A stretch of 64,000 bases of DNA from NCBI RefSeq assembly GCF_020520425.1, contig NC_079492.1:144243861-144307860 (forward strand). The letters are read 5' to 3'. The position numbers and the translations under genes are program-made. This DNA is from Spinacia oleracea (Eukaryota > Streptophyta > Magnoliopsida > Caryophyllales > Amaranthaceae). The notes under the pieces were generated by a model. The model searched no databases and had not been told where the DNA came from. It worked only from the letters and a program-made list of their open reading frames with translations. Below are positions 33,246 to 44,829 of the stretch, one piece after another. Within the stretch, counting starts at the first letter, position 1, and each line of letters opens with the position of its first letter.

Positions 33246-35470
33246 GTGACTTGTCACGTTGAATCTTCATTGCCTCCTGAAGTAACGTTGTGTACTTGTT
33301 TTAATTCGGAGCGGTGTGATTTAGGGTTATTAAAAAGTGACCTGATACGAGACATTGATCGAATCCAACTTACATCTGAACTGAATATATTTGAAAAATA
33401 TGGATCTCAAACATCGACCTCAACCGATTGATATTGACTCGGAATTCGATTTAACCAGGGAATTCAAGATTCGGATCTGAACCGCTAGCAACTCGAAGAG
33501 ACTCGTAACCCAATTTGCATCCGATAACTTTTAACCGAACCTGTATCCGATCCGATAGTAATCCGAAAACCGATTTAATTTACTTGTTATTAATAAAACT
33601 CAAGTAAACCAAATTGAACTAACCTGTATCCGATCCGATAGTAATCCGAAAACCGATTTAATTTACTTGTTATTAATAAAACTCAAGTAAACCAAATTGA
33701 ACTATTTCAATTCCTATGTATATCCAACTCGATATATGAAAAGTGGTTCTTTGTACTTTGTATATTAAATAATTTTGAGTATAATTAAGTAATAGAAATC
33801 TGAAATAACTTCATTTGGCATTAAGTCTTAAAATAATACGGTAAAGTGATTTGAATTTGATTGTGATCTCGACAGTCACTCTACTCGATGTAAAATCGAA
33901 TCACAAACCCTAATCCGCAATTGACTAAAATATGCGGTACTCCCAATGCGAACTTGACCAAACCCGTGACTCAACGATACAAAATTGACCCGAATCCGAG
34001 ACTTATCCGACCCGAACATGACCTGCCCCTGCAATAAACTGGTCAAAATTGCACATGAATCCGACTAACATCTAGACCAAATCAAACCGGTATAAAACCG
34101 TTTTGCACTCGAACCAGCTCCAATCGAACTCTACATTGACCCAAACACGAATTATCCAAACCGAAATTGATCTGAACCCGAAATAATATATGCCCTGTAC
34201 TTCATCTGAATTGCCAATCATCCTAACCGATTTGAATCATCCCGAGTAGAAATACTAACCCGGAATTATCAGATTTCGACGTGACCCGAAACATTTAAAA
34301 CCAATCTGATGACCCGTGGTCCTAAATCCATGTTCGTGCCTATTATTGGGTTGTGGCCATCCATACCTGTGACTCGTGGGTCCTTAGTTCCTAACCCAGA
34401 GTTTATAGACACTAATGATTGGTTAGTTGTAAATTATAATGCAAATATAAATTGAATCTCTTGACTTGATCTTGATATACTCCGTAGCAACCTTGGTATT
34501 TAGAGGTGATCAAAATTCAGGCCAGATCGCGTTTTAATACAAAAATTCATGTCCAAATTTATAAATTTGGTGCGAGCTAAAATGGGTTTTGGATTTTTCA
34601 AGTCGGGTTCGGCTCGGTCTTTAGTTTAAAGATGTGTATTTGAGACTACCCAAACCCGTACTTTTTCTAGTTGAACCAACTCACCTCGCTATAGTTGATC
34701 AGGTTTACTTGGTAAACCTAGGACTTGTAAATTACATCTGCCCTTAATTACTATGAGTAACAAGCTTCATAAATGTATTAGAGGTGACAATCAGATCATT
34801 TAATACATGTGTGGGCAGAGTTATATTCGATTCAGGTCACTATTAAGCCTTGTAATTACTCGGATTATTATTAGAAGTGGATCAATTTCACTCGTATTTG
34901 ACCACAGGTCCGTTAAATTGCGGAACATGCACTTGTGGGAGTTGTGGGTAATATGGGTCAGGTCGATTTACTGTATTTAGGTTTACTTATCGTATTCTAT
35001 AATAGATTGTAGACTTGGTAAAATTAACCCAGGTCGTTTACAAAATCCCATTTGACATCGAAAAGACGACTCGAAGTTAACCCGAAATCCGGAAGTAATC
35101 TGAACCAAATTCGAAACAGATCAAAGTTGACTTGACATGATATGACCGATACCCGGTTTGACCTGAAGAAGTAACCGAACCGAATCAACCCGAACCAAAA
35201 TGATTGAACCAAATTGACCTGAATTGTTCCAACCCAAATATTAGCTAGTATACTATATCATGACCTATTCTAACCCCAAAAGACGATCTAGCCCGAAAAA
35301 TACCGATCCTATGTGAACTAACACAATATGACCCGAACCAAACCACGACATTACCGTGCATAAACCAAATTATATCCGAAACCCGCATGGAATGTTGGAA
35401 CCAACCCAATCCCGCACCTAAACCGAAGTAGAAATAACCCGTACCGTATTGATTCAATCCGAATTCGATC
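33246..35470. repeat. long degenerate CCGAA/GACCCG-rich tract
   Basis: Over ~2.2 kb short words such as ACCCGAA, CCGATC, AACCGAA and TTGACC recur at irregular spacing on one strand until ~34500 and on both afterwards, with no open frame. It looks like several MITEs of the CCCGAA type in or beside each other, heavily mutated. It ends about 180 bp before the GDSL gene. Confidence 0.55.
33538..33703 (+). repeat. 83-bp perfect tandem duplication
   Basis: AACCTGTATCCGATCCGATA starts at 33538 and again at 33621, and the two 83-bp units are identical as far as I can compare. A recent duplication inside an otherwise decayed tract. Confidence 0.9.
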
Positions 35471-35647
35471 CAAACAACCAGTTTGCTAGTCGATACGGTA
35501 GTATTTGGATTTCGTCAGTAAGGGTCTTTCTGTCTTTTTAGTAAGGCCAGGTTTAGTAGTGTGCAAACATCAGCAGTATCCAATTTCCAAACTTACCCGC
35601 CAAGAACTTTTCCTTTCTCTCGATTCCTTCAACTGAACCAACCAACA

Positions 35648-38199
35648 ATGGCGATCAAAACCTCCATTTTCTCTCTCCTAACTATCTTCATCATCCTTCT
35701 CATCATCCTTTCCTTTTTCACTCCCTCAGTTTCAGCAAACTCCCTCGAACACCCACGACAATTAATCGACGAAACTTACTTCCAAGACTTATACAACATG
35801 GACATTCACTTTCCTCTCTCCTTTCCGCCCTCGTCGCCGTTGCCACCCACCGGTTCACCGCTCGTTCCGGCGTTCTTCGTACTCGGAGACTCCTCTGTTG
35901 ACTGCGGAAACAACAACTTTCTTGGGACTTTCGCCCGCGCTGACCGCCTCCCTTATGGCAAAGACTTCGACACTCATCAACCTACTGGAAGGTTCTGCAA
36001 TGGAAGAATTCCTGTTGATTTTCTAGGTTTGCTTACTTTATTTACCCATTTATTGTTTTTCTTTTTTTGATTATGGGTCACTTCTTGATTTTAATTTCAT
36101 GCTGAAATTCATTTCTGGGTATTTGTGATCTTGGGTTTCTTGCTGAATTTAGCTTCAATAAATCAAACGGAGTAACTTTCTGGATTTTGATTTTTGCGTC
36201 GTGAAATTACATTTTTGAATTTTGAACAAATCAATTTGGCGGGGGGGTTTTTATAGGGTTTTATGTTGTTGAAATTTCTGAATTACTGATGAAAATGTAG
36301 CTTGTGTTTAGTTTGAAATGTATTGATCAATTGATTTTGATGGTTTGTTGATGAAATTTGCTTCAATCAGTCATATTCATTTCTGGGTTTTGAGGGGTTT
36401 ATTTGATAATCATGCCCTGAAATTTCATTTGTGAACAAATTATTGTAGTGGGGTTTTTATGTAGTTCAAATTTCTAAATTCTTTTTTTGTTCATCTTATT
36501 GATGAAATTGCAGCTTAGGTTTAGTTTAAAATTGTATTGATCAGTTGATTTGGATCATTTGTTGTTTAGCATTGCGATTAGGGCTTCCATTTGTACCAAG
36601 TTACCTAGGACAAGCAGGGACCATTGATGCTATGATTCGTGGGGTGAATTATGCTTCTGCTGGTGCTGGAATTATTTTCTCAAGTGGCTCAGATCTGGTA
36701 AAAATCTTAATATTCTTCTAAGTTTACAATAATCTTCACAAAGTTAATTTTCAATGTTATGCTGATATAATGTGAACAACATGTATTTGCTGATATTTAG
36801 TCTAGGTAAAATCGGCGCCCTAATCTATTTATTCTCAAGGGAAATAACTATGTGTGAGTGTGTGACTACATATGTTACAGTGACTTAGATTTCACCATTG
36901 GAATTTGAATTTTCTGTGTCAAAAAAACTTCTGCAAGATACTGTGTGAGTGTAGTGATGGACCCGAGGTACCTTAGGTGTGTAGGACGCGTTCTTGAGTT
37001 CATCAGAAAAGCAGAAGGGTTGCAATGATTTATGACAGTCAGAAGATTAATCATATGACCAATGAGTAAATAGAATCAAGGGATATGAAATGAAAACATT
37101 CTATGATGAGGGAATGGAATTATTGGGTGTGAGTTAGATGATGCTCATAGGATTACACTACTGTATTTTTTTTCTGGTTTGTTCTTGAGACATCTTCATC
37201 TGGTTTAAGATCAGTGTAAATGGTATTGAACTGCATACGAGCATCTGATATTCGATGTTTCTTTTGCTGGAATAATTTCTGCAGGGACAGCGCATCTCCT
37301 TAGCGCAGCAAATACAGCAGGTCACAGACACATTTCAATTGTTCATGATGAGCATGGGTGAAGATGCTGCAGTTCGTCTCATCTCTGATTCAATCTTCTA
37401 CATTTCTATTGGAACCAATGACTACATACATTACTATCTCCAAAATGTATCGGGTATTCAATCTTTGTATACTCCCTGGAGTTTTAACCATTTCCTTTCA
37501 ACCTCATTGAAGCAGGAAATCAAGGTGATTAGCATCATAGTAGTTTAGTTTGGCAAGTTTGTTAATTAAGATTATCATCATATGTTTGCTAATATATTTT
37601 TGTAACATCTGTTTTGAAAGAATCTACACATATCACATGTGCGGAAAGTGGTGGTAATGGGAATTGCACCAATGGGATGTGCTCCTCACTACCTATGGAG
37701 ATATAGAAGCAAAAATGGGGAGTGCATTCCAGAAATCAACAATATGATAATGGAGTTCAACTTTGTGATGAGATACATGATTCAGGAACTAAACCAGGAA
37801 CTTTCTGATTCCAAAATCACCTTTTGTGATATGTATGAAGGTTCTATGGATATCATAGAGAACCATCAACACTATGGTACTGTAAATATCTCAAATCCTT
37901 CAATTCTGATTGATATCATATTTGCTTCTGAAAACACTGAACAATGCTTGAGTAATTGGTGTATGTATGTAGGGCTCGAAGTTACAACCGATGCATGCTG
38001 TGGATTAGGAAGATACAAGGGCTGGATTATGTGTTTATCATCTGAAATGGCTTGCAACAATGCTTCTACACACATTTGGTGGGACCAGTTTCATCCAACA
38101 GCTGCTGTAAATGGAATACTTGCAGATAATGTTTGGTCCGGATTGCATTCAAGTATGTGCTACCCTATGAACATGAAGGACATGGTTTTTTCTGCATAG
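35648..38199 (+). CDS. GDSL esterase/lipase (secreted), At1g71250-like
   Basis: Exons 35648..36026, 36570..36697, 37285..37524, 37621..37876 and 37973..38199 give 409 aa; all introns are GT-AG and phases agree. Residues 1-30 are a hydrophobic signal peptide ending PSVSA. ATG 35648 was chosen over an in-frame ATG at 35561 because it puts the signal peptide first. Block I is [14 protein letters not shown] (nucleophile Ser), block [12 protein letters not shown], block [12 protein letters not shown], and block V WWDQFHPT with the catalytic Asp and His. These SGNH hydrolases act on ester bonds of lipids or cell-wall polymers outside the cell; the substrate of this one is unknown. The last intron (37877-37972) is 96 bp with no stop in frame, so its retention would add 32 residues. 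Confidence 0.92.
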
Positions 38200-38404
38200 A
38201 TAAAGGTGCTTCTTTTTGTAACCTCACAGATACATTAATACTATAATGTGTTTGTTTTACACGTGACAAAAGTCGGTAAATATACATCATACTGAATAGT
38301 TGGAGTTCTGACACTTACCAATATTCTCTCAAGGGAGACAATTCTGTATAGTTTCTTGCGAATGACATTGATATATGATAATATAGTTCATGTTATATGC
38401 TTTC

Positions 38405-39767
38405 TTAATACATCTTGGATTCTGATTCTGTATCATTTCTGTGTCTAAAACTTGGAAATCCAGTTGGAATGTCCCTGCAAAGATGAAGATACAATTATGT
38501 CAATGTCATATTTCAAATCTTTATATGGTGAAAGTTGAACAAACTGTAAAAATTATTTACTTCAAATATGGAATTGTCATATTCTTCAGTATGGAAGGAT
38601 TTCTAGCTACAAGAGCCTCCCACTCTTCCAGATCAATCTTCCCGTCACCTTTAAAATCTGCTTCTTCAAATGTCTATTGAAACAGACAGATGAGATTCAT
38701 ATTAGAATTATGATATCATTGTTTGCTTCTGTTTATTTGGCAAGCTTGAGGATCACCTTGTCGATTATTGTTTGGATGATGTCATCTGAAAGGAGTAAAT
38801 CAGACTCGTCTAGGAAAGCCAAAATCATCACTCTAACCTGTCACATTTTGCTTATGAGTTAATTTCTGCTTGTTTTGTTCATTCTCAAAATCAAAATATC
38901 AAAGATATTACTTCCCCCAAAATGCAAAGAAGGGCTAAAAAATAACGAAAATTCCAGGTGCAGATGATGCTTGCAGAGTTGCAGGAATTAGGAATATGAT
39001 GGTTAACTGAAAGAAAATTAACAGCAACAAACCTCATCAGGCTCTATGTAACCAGTATCCCATACATCATATAGATGAAATGCACCTGATACATTGAAGA
39101 GAAAGCATTAGAACTTGTCCAAAAATGCAGGGAACATATTTTTTAATAGGTCAAGGAAGGAGAATGGACAGCCATACAAAAAGCTTTTTCAGTCTGGGTT
39201 GCATTTGGATGGAAGGTGCTCAAAGCTTGGACAAACTCTTCAAAATCTATTAAACCATCATGCTTTGAATCAAACTGCTGGAACATCTGCTATGATTTGA
39301 GTGAAAAAGAAACTTTAAGTAATTTGCTAAATGCACTGTTCTTATCAAAAGCAGGTGAGAACTGAGAAGTGCAACCCTATCAGCAAAAAGACTTTGTTTT
39401 CTTCTGTTTCTGAACAACCCAAGTTGGAATTCTTCCTGCACAAAGAATATGGAAGATGTTTATACACTTTCTACTCTTGCTTCGTAAGAAAACTAGAACA
39501 CTTGAAGTATGATCAAAATCTAACTTTGCTAATGAAGCCGTCATCAACAACTAAACTGCTCAACCTTCTGAATAACTCGTATAAGCTCTCCACCTCAGTC
39601 ACAGTAACTGCATGTTGATCCAACATAACATAAATCATTAAGGGCATATTGTATTTCTTGTTCTATGCAAGAAAAGATTAAGAAGATTGTAGCTTACAGT
39701 GAGTTTGAGCTGCCAAAACAGCTGAATCTTTAAATCTGTTCCTTTCTTTCCTGCAAAAATTACCCAT
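38405..39767 (-). CDS. CBL4-like: calcineurin B-like Ca2+ sensor, copy A (CBL4/SOS3 type)
   Basis: Eight exons on the minus strand: 39698..39767, 39525..39607, 39376..39435, 39178..39286, 39033..39085, 38757..38837, 38561..38673, 38405..38474. Phases join into 212 aa, the usual CBL length. Inner exon sizes 83, 60, 109, 53, 81 and 113 bp equal those of copies B and D. N-terminus MGNFCRK allows myristoylation at Gly2 and palmitoylation at Cys5. EF2 is [12 protein letters not shown] and EF4 [12 protein letters not shown], both with acidic residues at loop positions 1, 5 and 12. The C-terminus has the FPSF motif, whose Ser is phosphorylated by partner CIPK kinases in known CBLs. By family, it recruits a CIPK to a membrane on a Ca2+ signal, as SOS3 does in salt stress. 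The donors GTTGCA and GTTAGA are weak, and exon 4 starts MFQQFD rather than VFDLFD. Confidence 0.85.
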
Positions 39768-40932
39768 CAGTTTATTTGTTGACTGACTGCTCTATGAAGA
39801 TTGCTCCTTGTCCATTGAATTATCGGTGCAACCTCGTTGCCTCATGTTATACAGAATAGATGGCATCAAAATAATAGGCATGAATCAAAAGTGAATACTG
39901 TTTTTACTGTTGTACAGCAGTACAGGCCCGAAGGGAAAATCTTTTTATTTTCCTGAATTGTTTGTTATATCTGAGTATAAAATGATGTTACATCTCCAAC
40001 ACAGATTGGAGATATGATGTATGAAATTGTTATATCTGATTCTGATTATGTCTGCAAAATGATGTTACATCTCCAACACAGAAATGGAATATGATGTATG
40101 AAATTGAGATAATGCGACAACTAATCCTGTCGCGGGGAGTATGTTTCCAATAGAAAGTAGTTTACTGCAATTCTGCAAATTGCACATTATTCACCAATGA
40201 CCTACCTTGAGAATTTTTTCAATTAAACATTTCGAATTTATTCTACCTTACAGAACCATGTTCTTCCTGCATTTGTAATATAGAAGAAGATTTACTGCTA
40301 TTCTAGGAAGAAATGACCCCTGAGGACCTGATTGAATGCCATGTTCTCAAAATTTTAGCAAATTATGGTGGAAATTTCGTCTGCGCGTTTCTTGGGAATC
40401 TGATTCTTCACCCTGTAGCAAATTCCATCTCTTTTCTTTGTGGAATCAATCAGTTTATAGTAAGTTTTAGAAAATCATGGTTGAAATTATTTCCCGAAAA
40501 AGTGAAATCTTGGGTTTAAGCTTTAATTTTCATTTCTAACATAAATAAATAAAAATTATTTTGAAAGGTATGCTGTACATGTTTAGCAGTTGTAACATTT
40601 CAACAAGGGATGCACCCTTTTGGGACAAATAATCTGCCCAACCGATAACTGATGACAAACAGCCGAGTAAAGTGGTTAATACTGTAATTACGAATCATCT
40701 GAACATACAATTTCTGAACTGTAGCTGATATTCATACAGTAATTAGGTTGATGAACTGGCAAAATTCTGAACAAAAGCTGTTCTGGGAATCAATCTCAAC
40801 ACGATGCTTCATTTGCCGGTGATCTTCCAAACTTCAGCTCGGTTTATCATTGCAGTTAATCTGCTAAAAACGGCTAAAGATACCAAATTGTCCACACATT
40901 TTGGACTCCCTGACTTCCTTAATTAACTTTCT
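39768..40932. other. spacer between CBL copies A and B
   Basis: Holds the promoter of copy A and the 3' end of copy B. No other gene. Near 39968-40110 two similar stretches with GATGTTACATCTCCAACACAGA recur about 95 bp apart, a partial duplication. Confidence 0.55.
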
Positions 40933-42746
40933 TCAGATCAACATTATCTTATTTTCAACAAAACTTGGAAATACTGTGGACACATCCCTACAAATGGAGC
41001 ATTAGTCAGTCTAATGCTCGAACTTCAAAGAGAAAAATATAATCATTGAAATAGATTTTAAGATATAAGACATACATTAAGTAAGGAATTGTCATGTTTT
41101 TCAGTAGTGACGGATTCTTTCCCACAAATTCCTTCCATTCTTCTAGATCAATCTTCCCATCTTGATTGGAATCTGCTTCGTTGAAGGCCTGCATTTTTAA
41201 CAGCACGGTAGAAAAGTTCATTTTCTGTTGGTCAATGTAAATATAACTCCGAAAAAATTGATATATAATCAGTTGGAGCAAACGAAATGGAAAAGTTTCC
41301 ATGAAGATATATGTAAATATGACGATACATTTTCCACTATTTCTTCAATAACTTCATCTGGTAGTTCTAAATCTGATTCTTTCAGAATAGCCAACACCAT
41401 TTCCTTCACCTGCGAAAATATAATACACAAGAACTAAGAAACCAGAAGAATAACAAATTTAGTGATGATTTATGAATAGTTACATATGCTACTTTTGTGA
41501 ATGACTAAATCTGTTACTTAATGAGTGTTTAAACAGTGCAACTTTTCAATATAGGCTGACAGACTTGTAAGTTATAACAGTCTTAGAAGGTGCACCGTGA
41601 ACGTTAAAGGAAACTTAGAGCTTCAAGGTGAAAATAGAAGTCATAAGAAAAGGAAGGGTGTGAAAATTACCTCTTCACGTTCAATACAACCCGTGTGTTG
41701 TAAATCATACAGATTGAAGGTAACTGCATACAAGAATATTCTTCTGTAAATTAGCATCACAAAAATACTACTAAGTTTAAGTTGATGGACAATGGCTTTT
41801 CTTTTTATTCTTTAAACAAGAGATGGATCCTAGACAGGGGGATACACCATTATGTAATTACGAGAAGAGAAGTTTAAAAAAGGAAGACAACTACATAAAG
41901 GAAACCAAAAAACCAGCAAAACAGATCAAGCTCCTTACATAAAATCTTGTCTGCTGCAGGAGACTTGGGATGGAAAATACTGAGCGACTGAACAAATTCT
42001 CCAAAATCGAGTACCCCATTACGTTTTAGATCAAACAAATCAAATACCTGCCAACAGATTACATGAATTAAAAAAGAGGTGATTAATTTAAATGCGCTGC
42101 TTTAGCTTCTTCAAATCGAAGTCTTTACCATATTATTTAATGATCAGCATAGTAAGAAAGTTCTAGTGAGTATTCATTAAAGTAAAATCCATCAGCATGA
42201 TCCAATTATTAACTGTAAACTCATTCCTCTAGAAAAAAAGTTAAAGAAGCTTAATTTAATGACACATATTAACATACCCTATCTACAAAAAGATCTGGCT
42301 TCCCTTTATTCCTTAGAAGAGCTTGTCGAAATTCTTCCTGTTAACAAATGAAAAAAGTTAATGCGGGAGGAACAGTGGTAGATATGAAGCCTAAGGATGT
42401 TTTTGCATTCCTTAAACGGATTTCAATAACACGAAAAATGCTCATAATTATGCAGGAGATGATTTACCTTATGAATGAGGCCATCATCAACAATGCAACA
42501 GCTGACTTTCTTGTAGAGGACATATACGGCCTCCACTTCATCCAAAGAAACTGTGTAAAGTAACAAAGGGAAGTAAGACGAAATACAGGAATAACCATGC
42601 ATACATTTGCAGACCTCTTTGCACATCAGAAAAGTATACAAGCAACAGGTACATGTTTATTCAACAAACTTACACATTGTTTCAGAGGCAAGAGAAGCAA
42701 AGTCCCAGTAGTTGGCCTTTGATTTTTTGGAGATACTACAACCCAT
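40933..42746 (-). CDS. CBL4-like: calcineurin B-like Ca2+ sensor, copy B (CBL4/SOS3 type)
   Basis: Eight exons: 42674..42746, 42468..42550, 42278..42337, 41939..42047, 41671..41723, 41329..41409, 41076..41188, 40933..40987. They splice without a break into 208 aa. MGCSISKK is the classic SOS3-like N-terminus for myristoylation at Gly2 with an acylable Cys3. EF2 [14 protein letters not shown]3 [12 protein letters not shown] and EF4 [12 protein letters not shown] follow; EF1 in exon 2 is the non-canonical CBL type. The last exon carries VFPSF. Of the three intact copies it is closest to canonical CBL4 in the N-terminus. The donor of exon 6, GTATCG, is weak. Confidence 0.88.
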
Positions 42747-44829
42747 TGAAGTAACTAAAAAAATTGACTCAAAAATCACAGAAATGAACTCTGTATGTTC
42801 AGTGTCTGTTTTAGTCTCAATATAATAAGTAGCAGTATAACAAAGGATAATGAAGAGAGAGCACTTTGACTTGAGATGCTCTTGCACTTTTAGAAATATG
42901 AGGCTATCCTAGGTTGAGTTGAAAAGGGATGATGACACAAGATATATTTATATATACACCAATCGCCGCATAAAGTTGGGGGAGAAACAAAATGCATATA
43001 TGACTACGGAACTTTTAAGGGTGGACGATGACGGAAGTTTAACACGTTGGCAGTTCTTCACGTGTGTGTGAAGGAAAATCATCTAGAAGCGGAAGATTGG
43101 TTAGTGTACTCTTCCTATTGCCACATGGTTTTGGGATGGAATTTTACTTGACTTGTGTGGGGTCTCATCTCCTCCCGCAGCGGGCCTTAACTTAGGGGCC
43201 AATATAATAACCACCTGTATGAGTGTATGGGACATATGCCACCTTGGTCCTTCCCTTGCCTTACCATTTAACTTGACAAAATTGACCTGACCCGAAATGA
43301 TTCAAACCAGACTCAAATTGTACCTTAGTTGGATGACTCGATCTAACACGAACATAATTTAAACCCCAAAATTATTGACTAAATATATTTCTATTTACCA
43401 TAACAAACTAAATTAAAAAATCATTCCTTTGTATTTGCCTCAATATTAATTTTTTAAACTAAATACACAAAAATACACTTATTTTATATATGTACGAATC
43501 AAATTTACAATTACAAGTACTTAATAATATAACAAAATTATTAAACATTATGATCCCTACCATGTATACCTAACATTTTTTTTGCTTTCCTTGTTCGACT
43601 TCCACCACCATCATCTTCCACTTGATGATTGATTCATTTTGAAAGAACGTGCACTTTATAAGAACTAAAGTTAAAGACATCAATTCTTTGCTTAATATAA
43701 TCTAGTAGAGGGATGATCCTTTACTTAAGTCAGCAAGATTTAGGTAAATGTTCCAACATAGAAGACTAAAACCAAATTGTTTTACAAAAATATGTAATTA
43801 ATTAGTGGGTTATCTAGTGCTAAAGCAACATTGATAAGATTAAAAGCATGATTGAAAATTCAAGTCCCGCAATAAAAGTAGATGCATTCTAACTGCGTCA
43901 TTTGGGTTTCTGTAAGGGACCATGACTCTAAGTAGCTCTCTGCCTCCATTACCCTCTCCCCCCCCTTCCAAAACAACAATAACAACAACAAAATCATAGC
44001 CTTATTCCCAAAAAGATACAGTCGGCTATATGAGCCGAAAATCTATCTGTCATGGTAATCCACAAAGTTCCATAATTGATCAATGAATATCATCCAAGAT
44101 GAGAGTTGAGACCGGTATGCCCATGTAATTTTTATACTTCTCTAAGCATCATACCCAGAAGGAAAGGGTTATGACTTATTATGTCAATTAATTAAGTGGG
44201 TTTTGTAATGAGCTTCCTGCTGCAGATTTGAACAATAATTATTTCCACTCACATCCTATAAGTCGTAAGTACACCGGACAACCTGATTCCGGTTGTAAAT
44301 TGAAACTTGAACGGTTTGGAATAGGTGTACTATAATTTAGGTCCACACTTGGTTATCACTTATCAGTATTATTGTTCCATAGAAACTTGTTCATAACATT
44401 TAGATTGTAATCATTAAACAATGCCTACTATAGAAGCACCTAAATCTCTGCATTTAATATTTAATGAAACTTTATCCGGACATCATCGTTTAGTTAGGCA
44501 CAAGCAGAGATAGTACATGTATCTCACAATATTGAGCAGTCAGTGGAACCCCTAACTGTTAAAACTTAAAACAAGATCATGCAAAATATTATTAGAATGA
44601 TTTTGAGTAAGTGTTGTGTGACATACTCAATGAGGCTATCAAGATACTGCACCAAACAACGAATTAATTTGAGTACTAGGTTTGTTGGAACAGAGCAAAG
44701 CGTCACAAGTTCATATGACAAAAAAGTTCATCTCTCGCAGTATGTCAGACGTAAGCAAAGATCATTAAATTATATGCATGGAACACGCAAGTGGAGACCT
44801 TATTGGACACAAGTTAAGTACTTACCTAT
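42747..44829. other. spacer between CBL copies B and C
   Basis: Promoter of copy B lies in the first few hundred bases. A short GACCTGACCCGAAATG stretch near 43290 resembles the CCCGAA repeats elsewhere. No gene seen; small open frames lack family resemblance. Confidence 0.5.

Noticed and set aside
40313-40519. 68-codon open frame between CBL copies A and B
   Set aside because: No resemblance to a CBL exon and no splice context.
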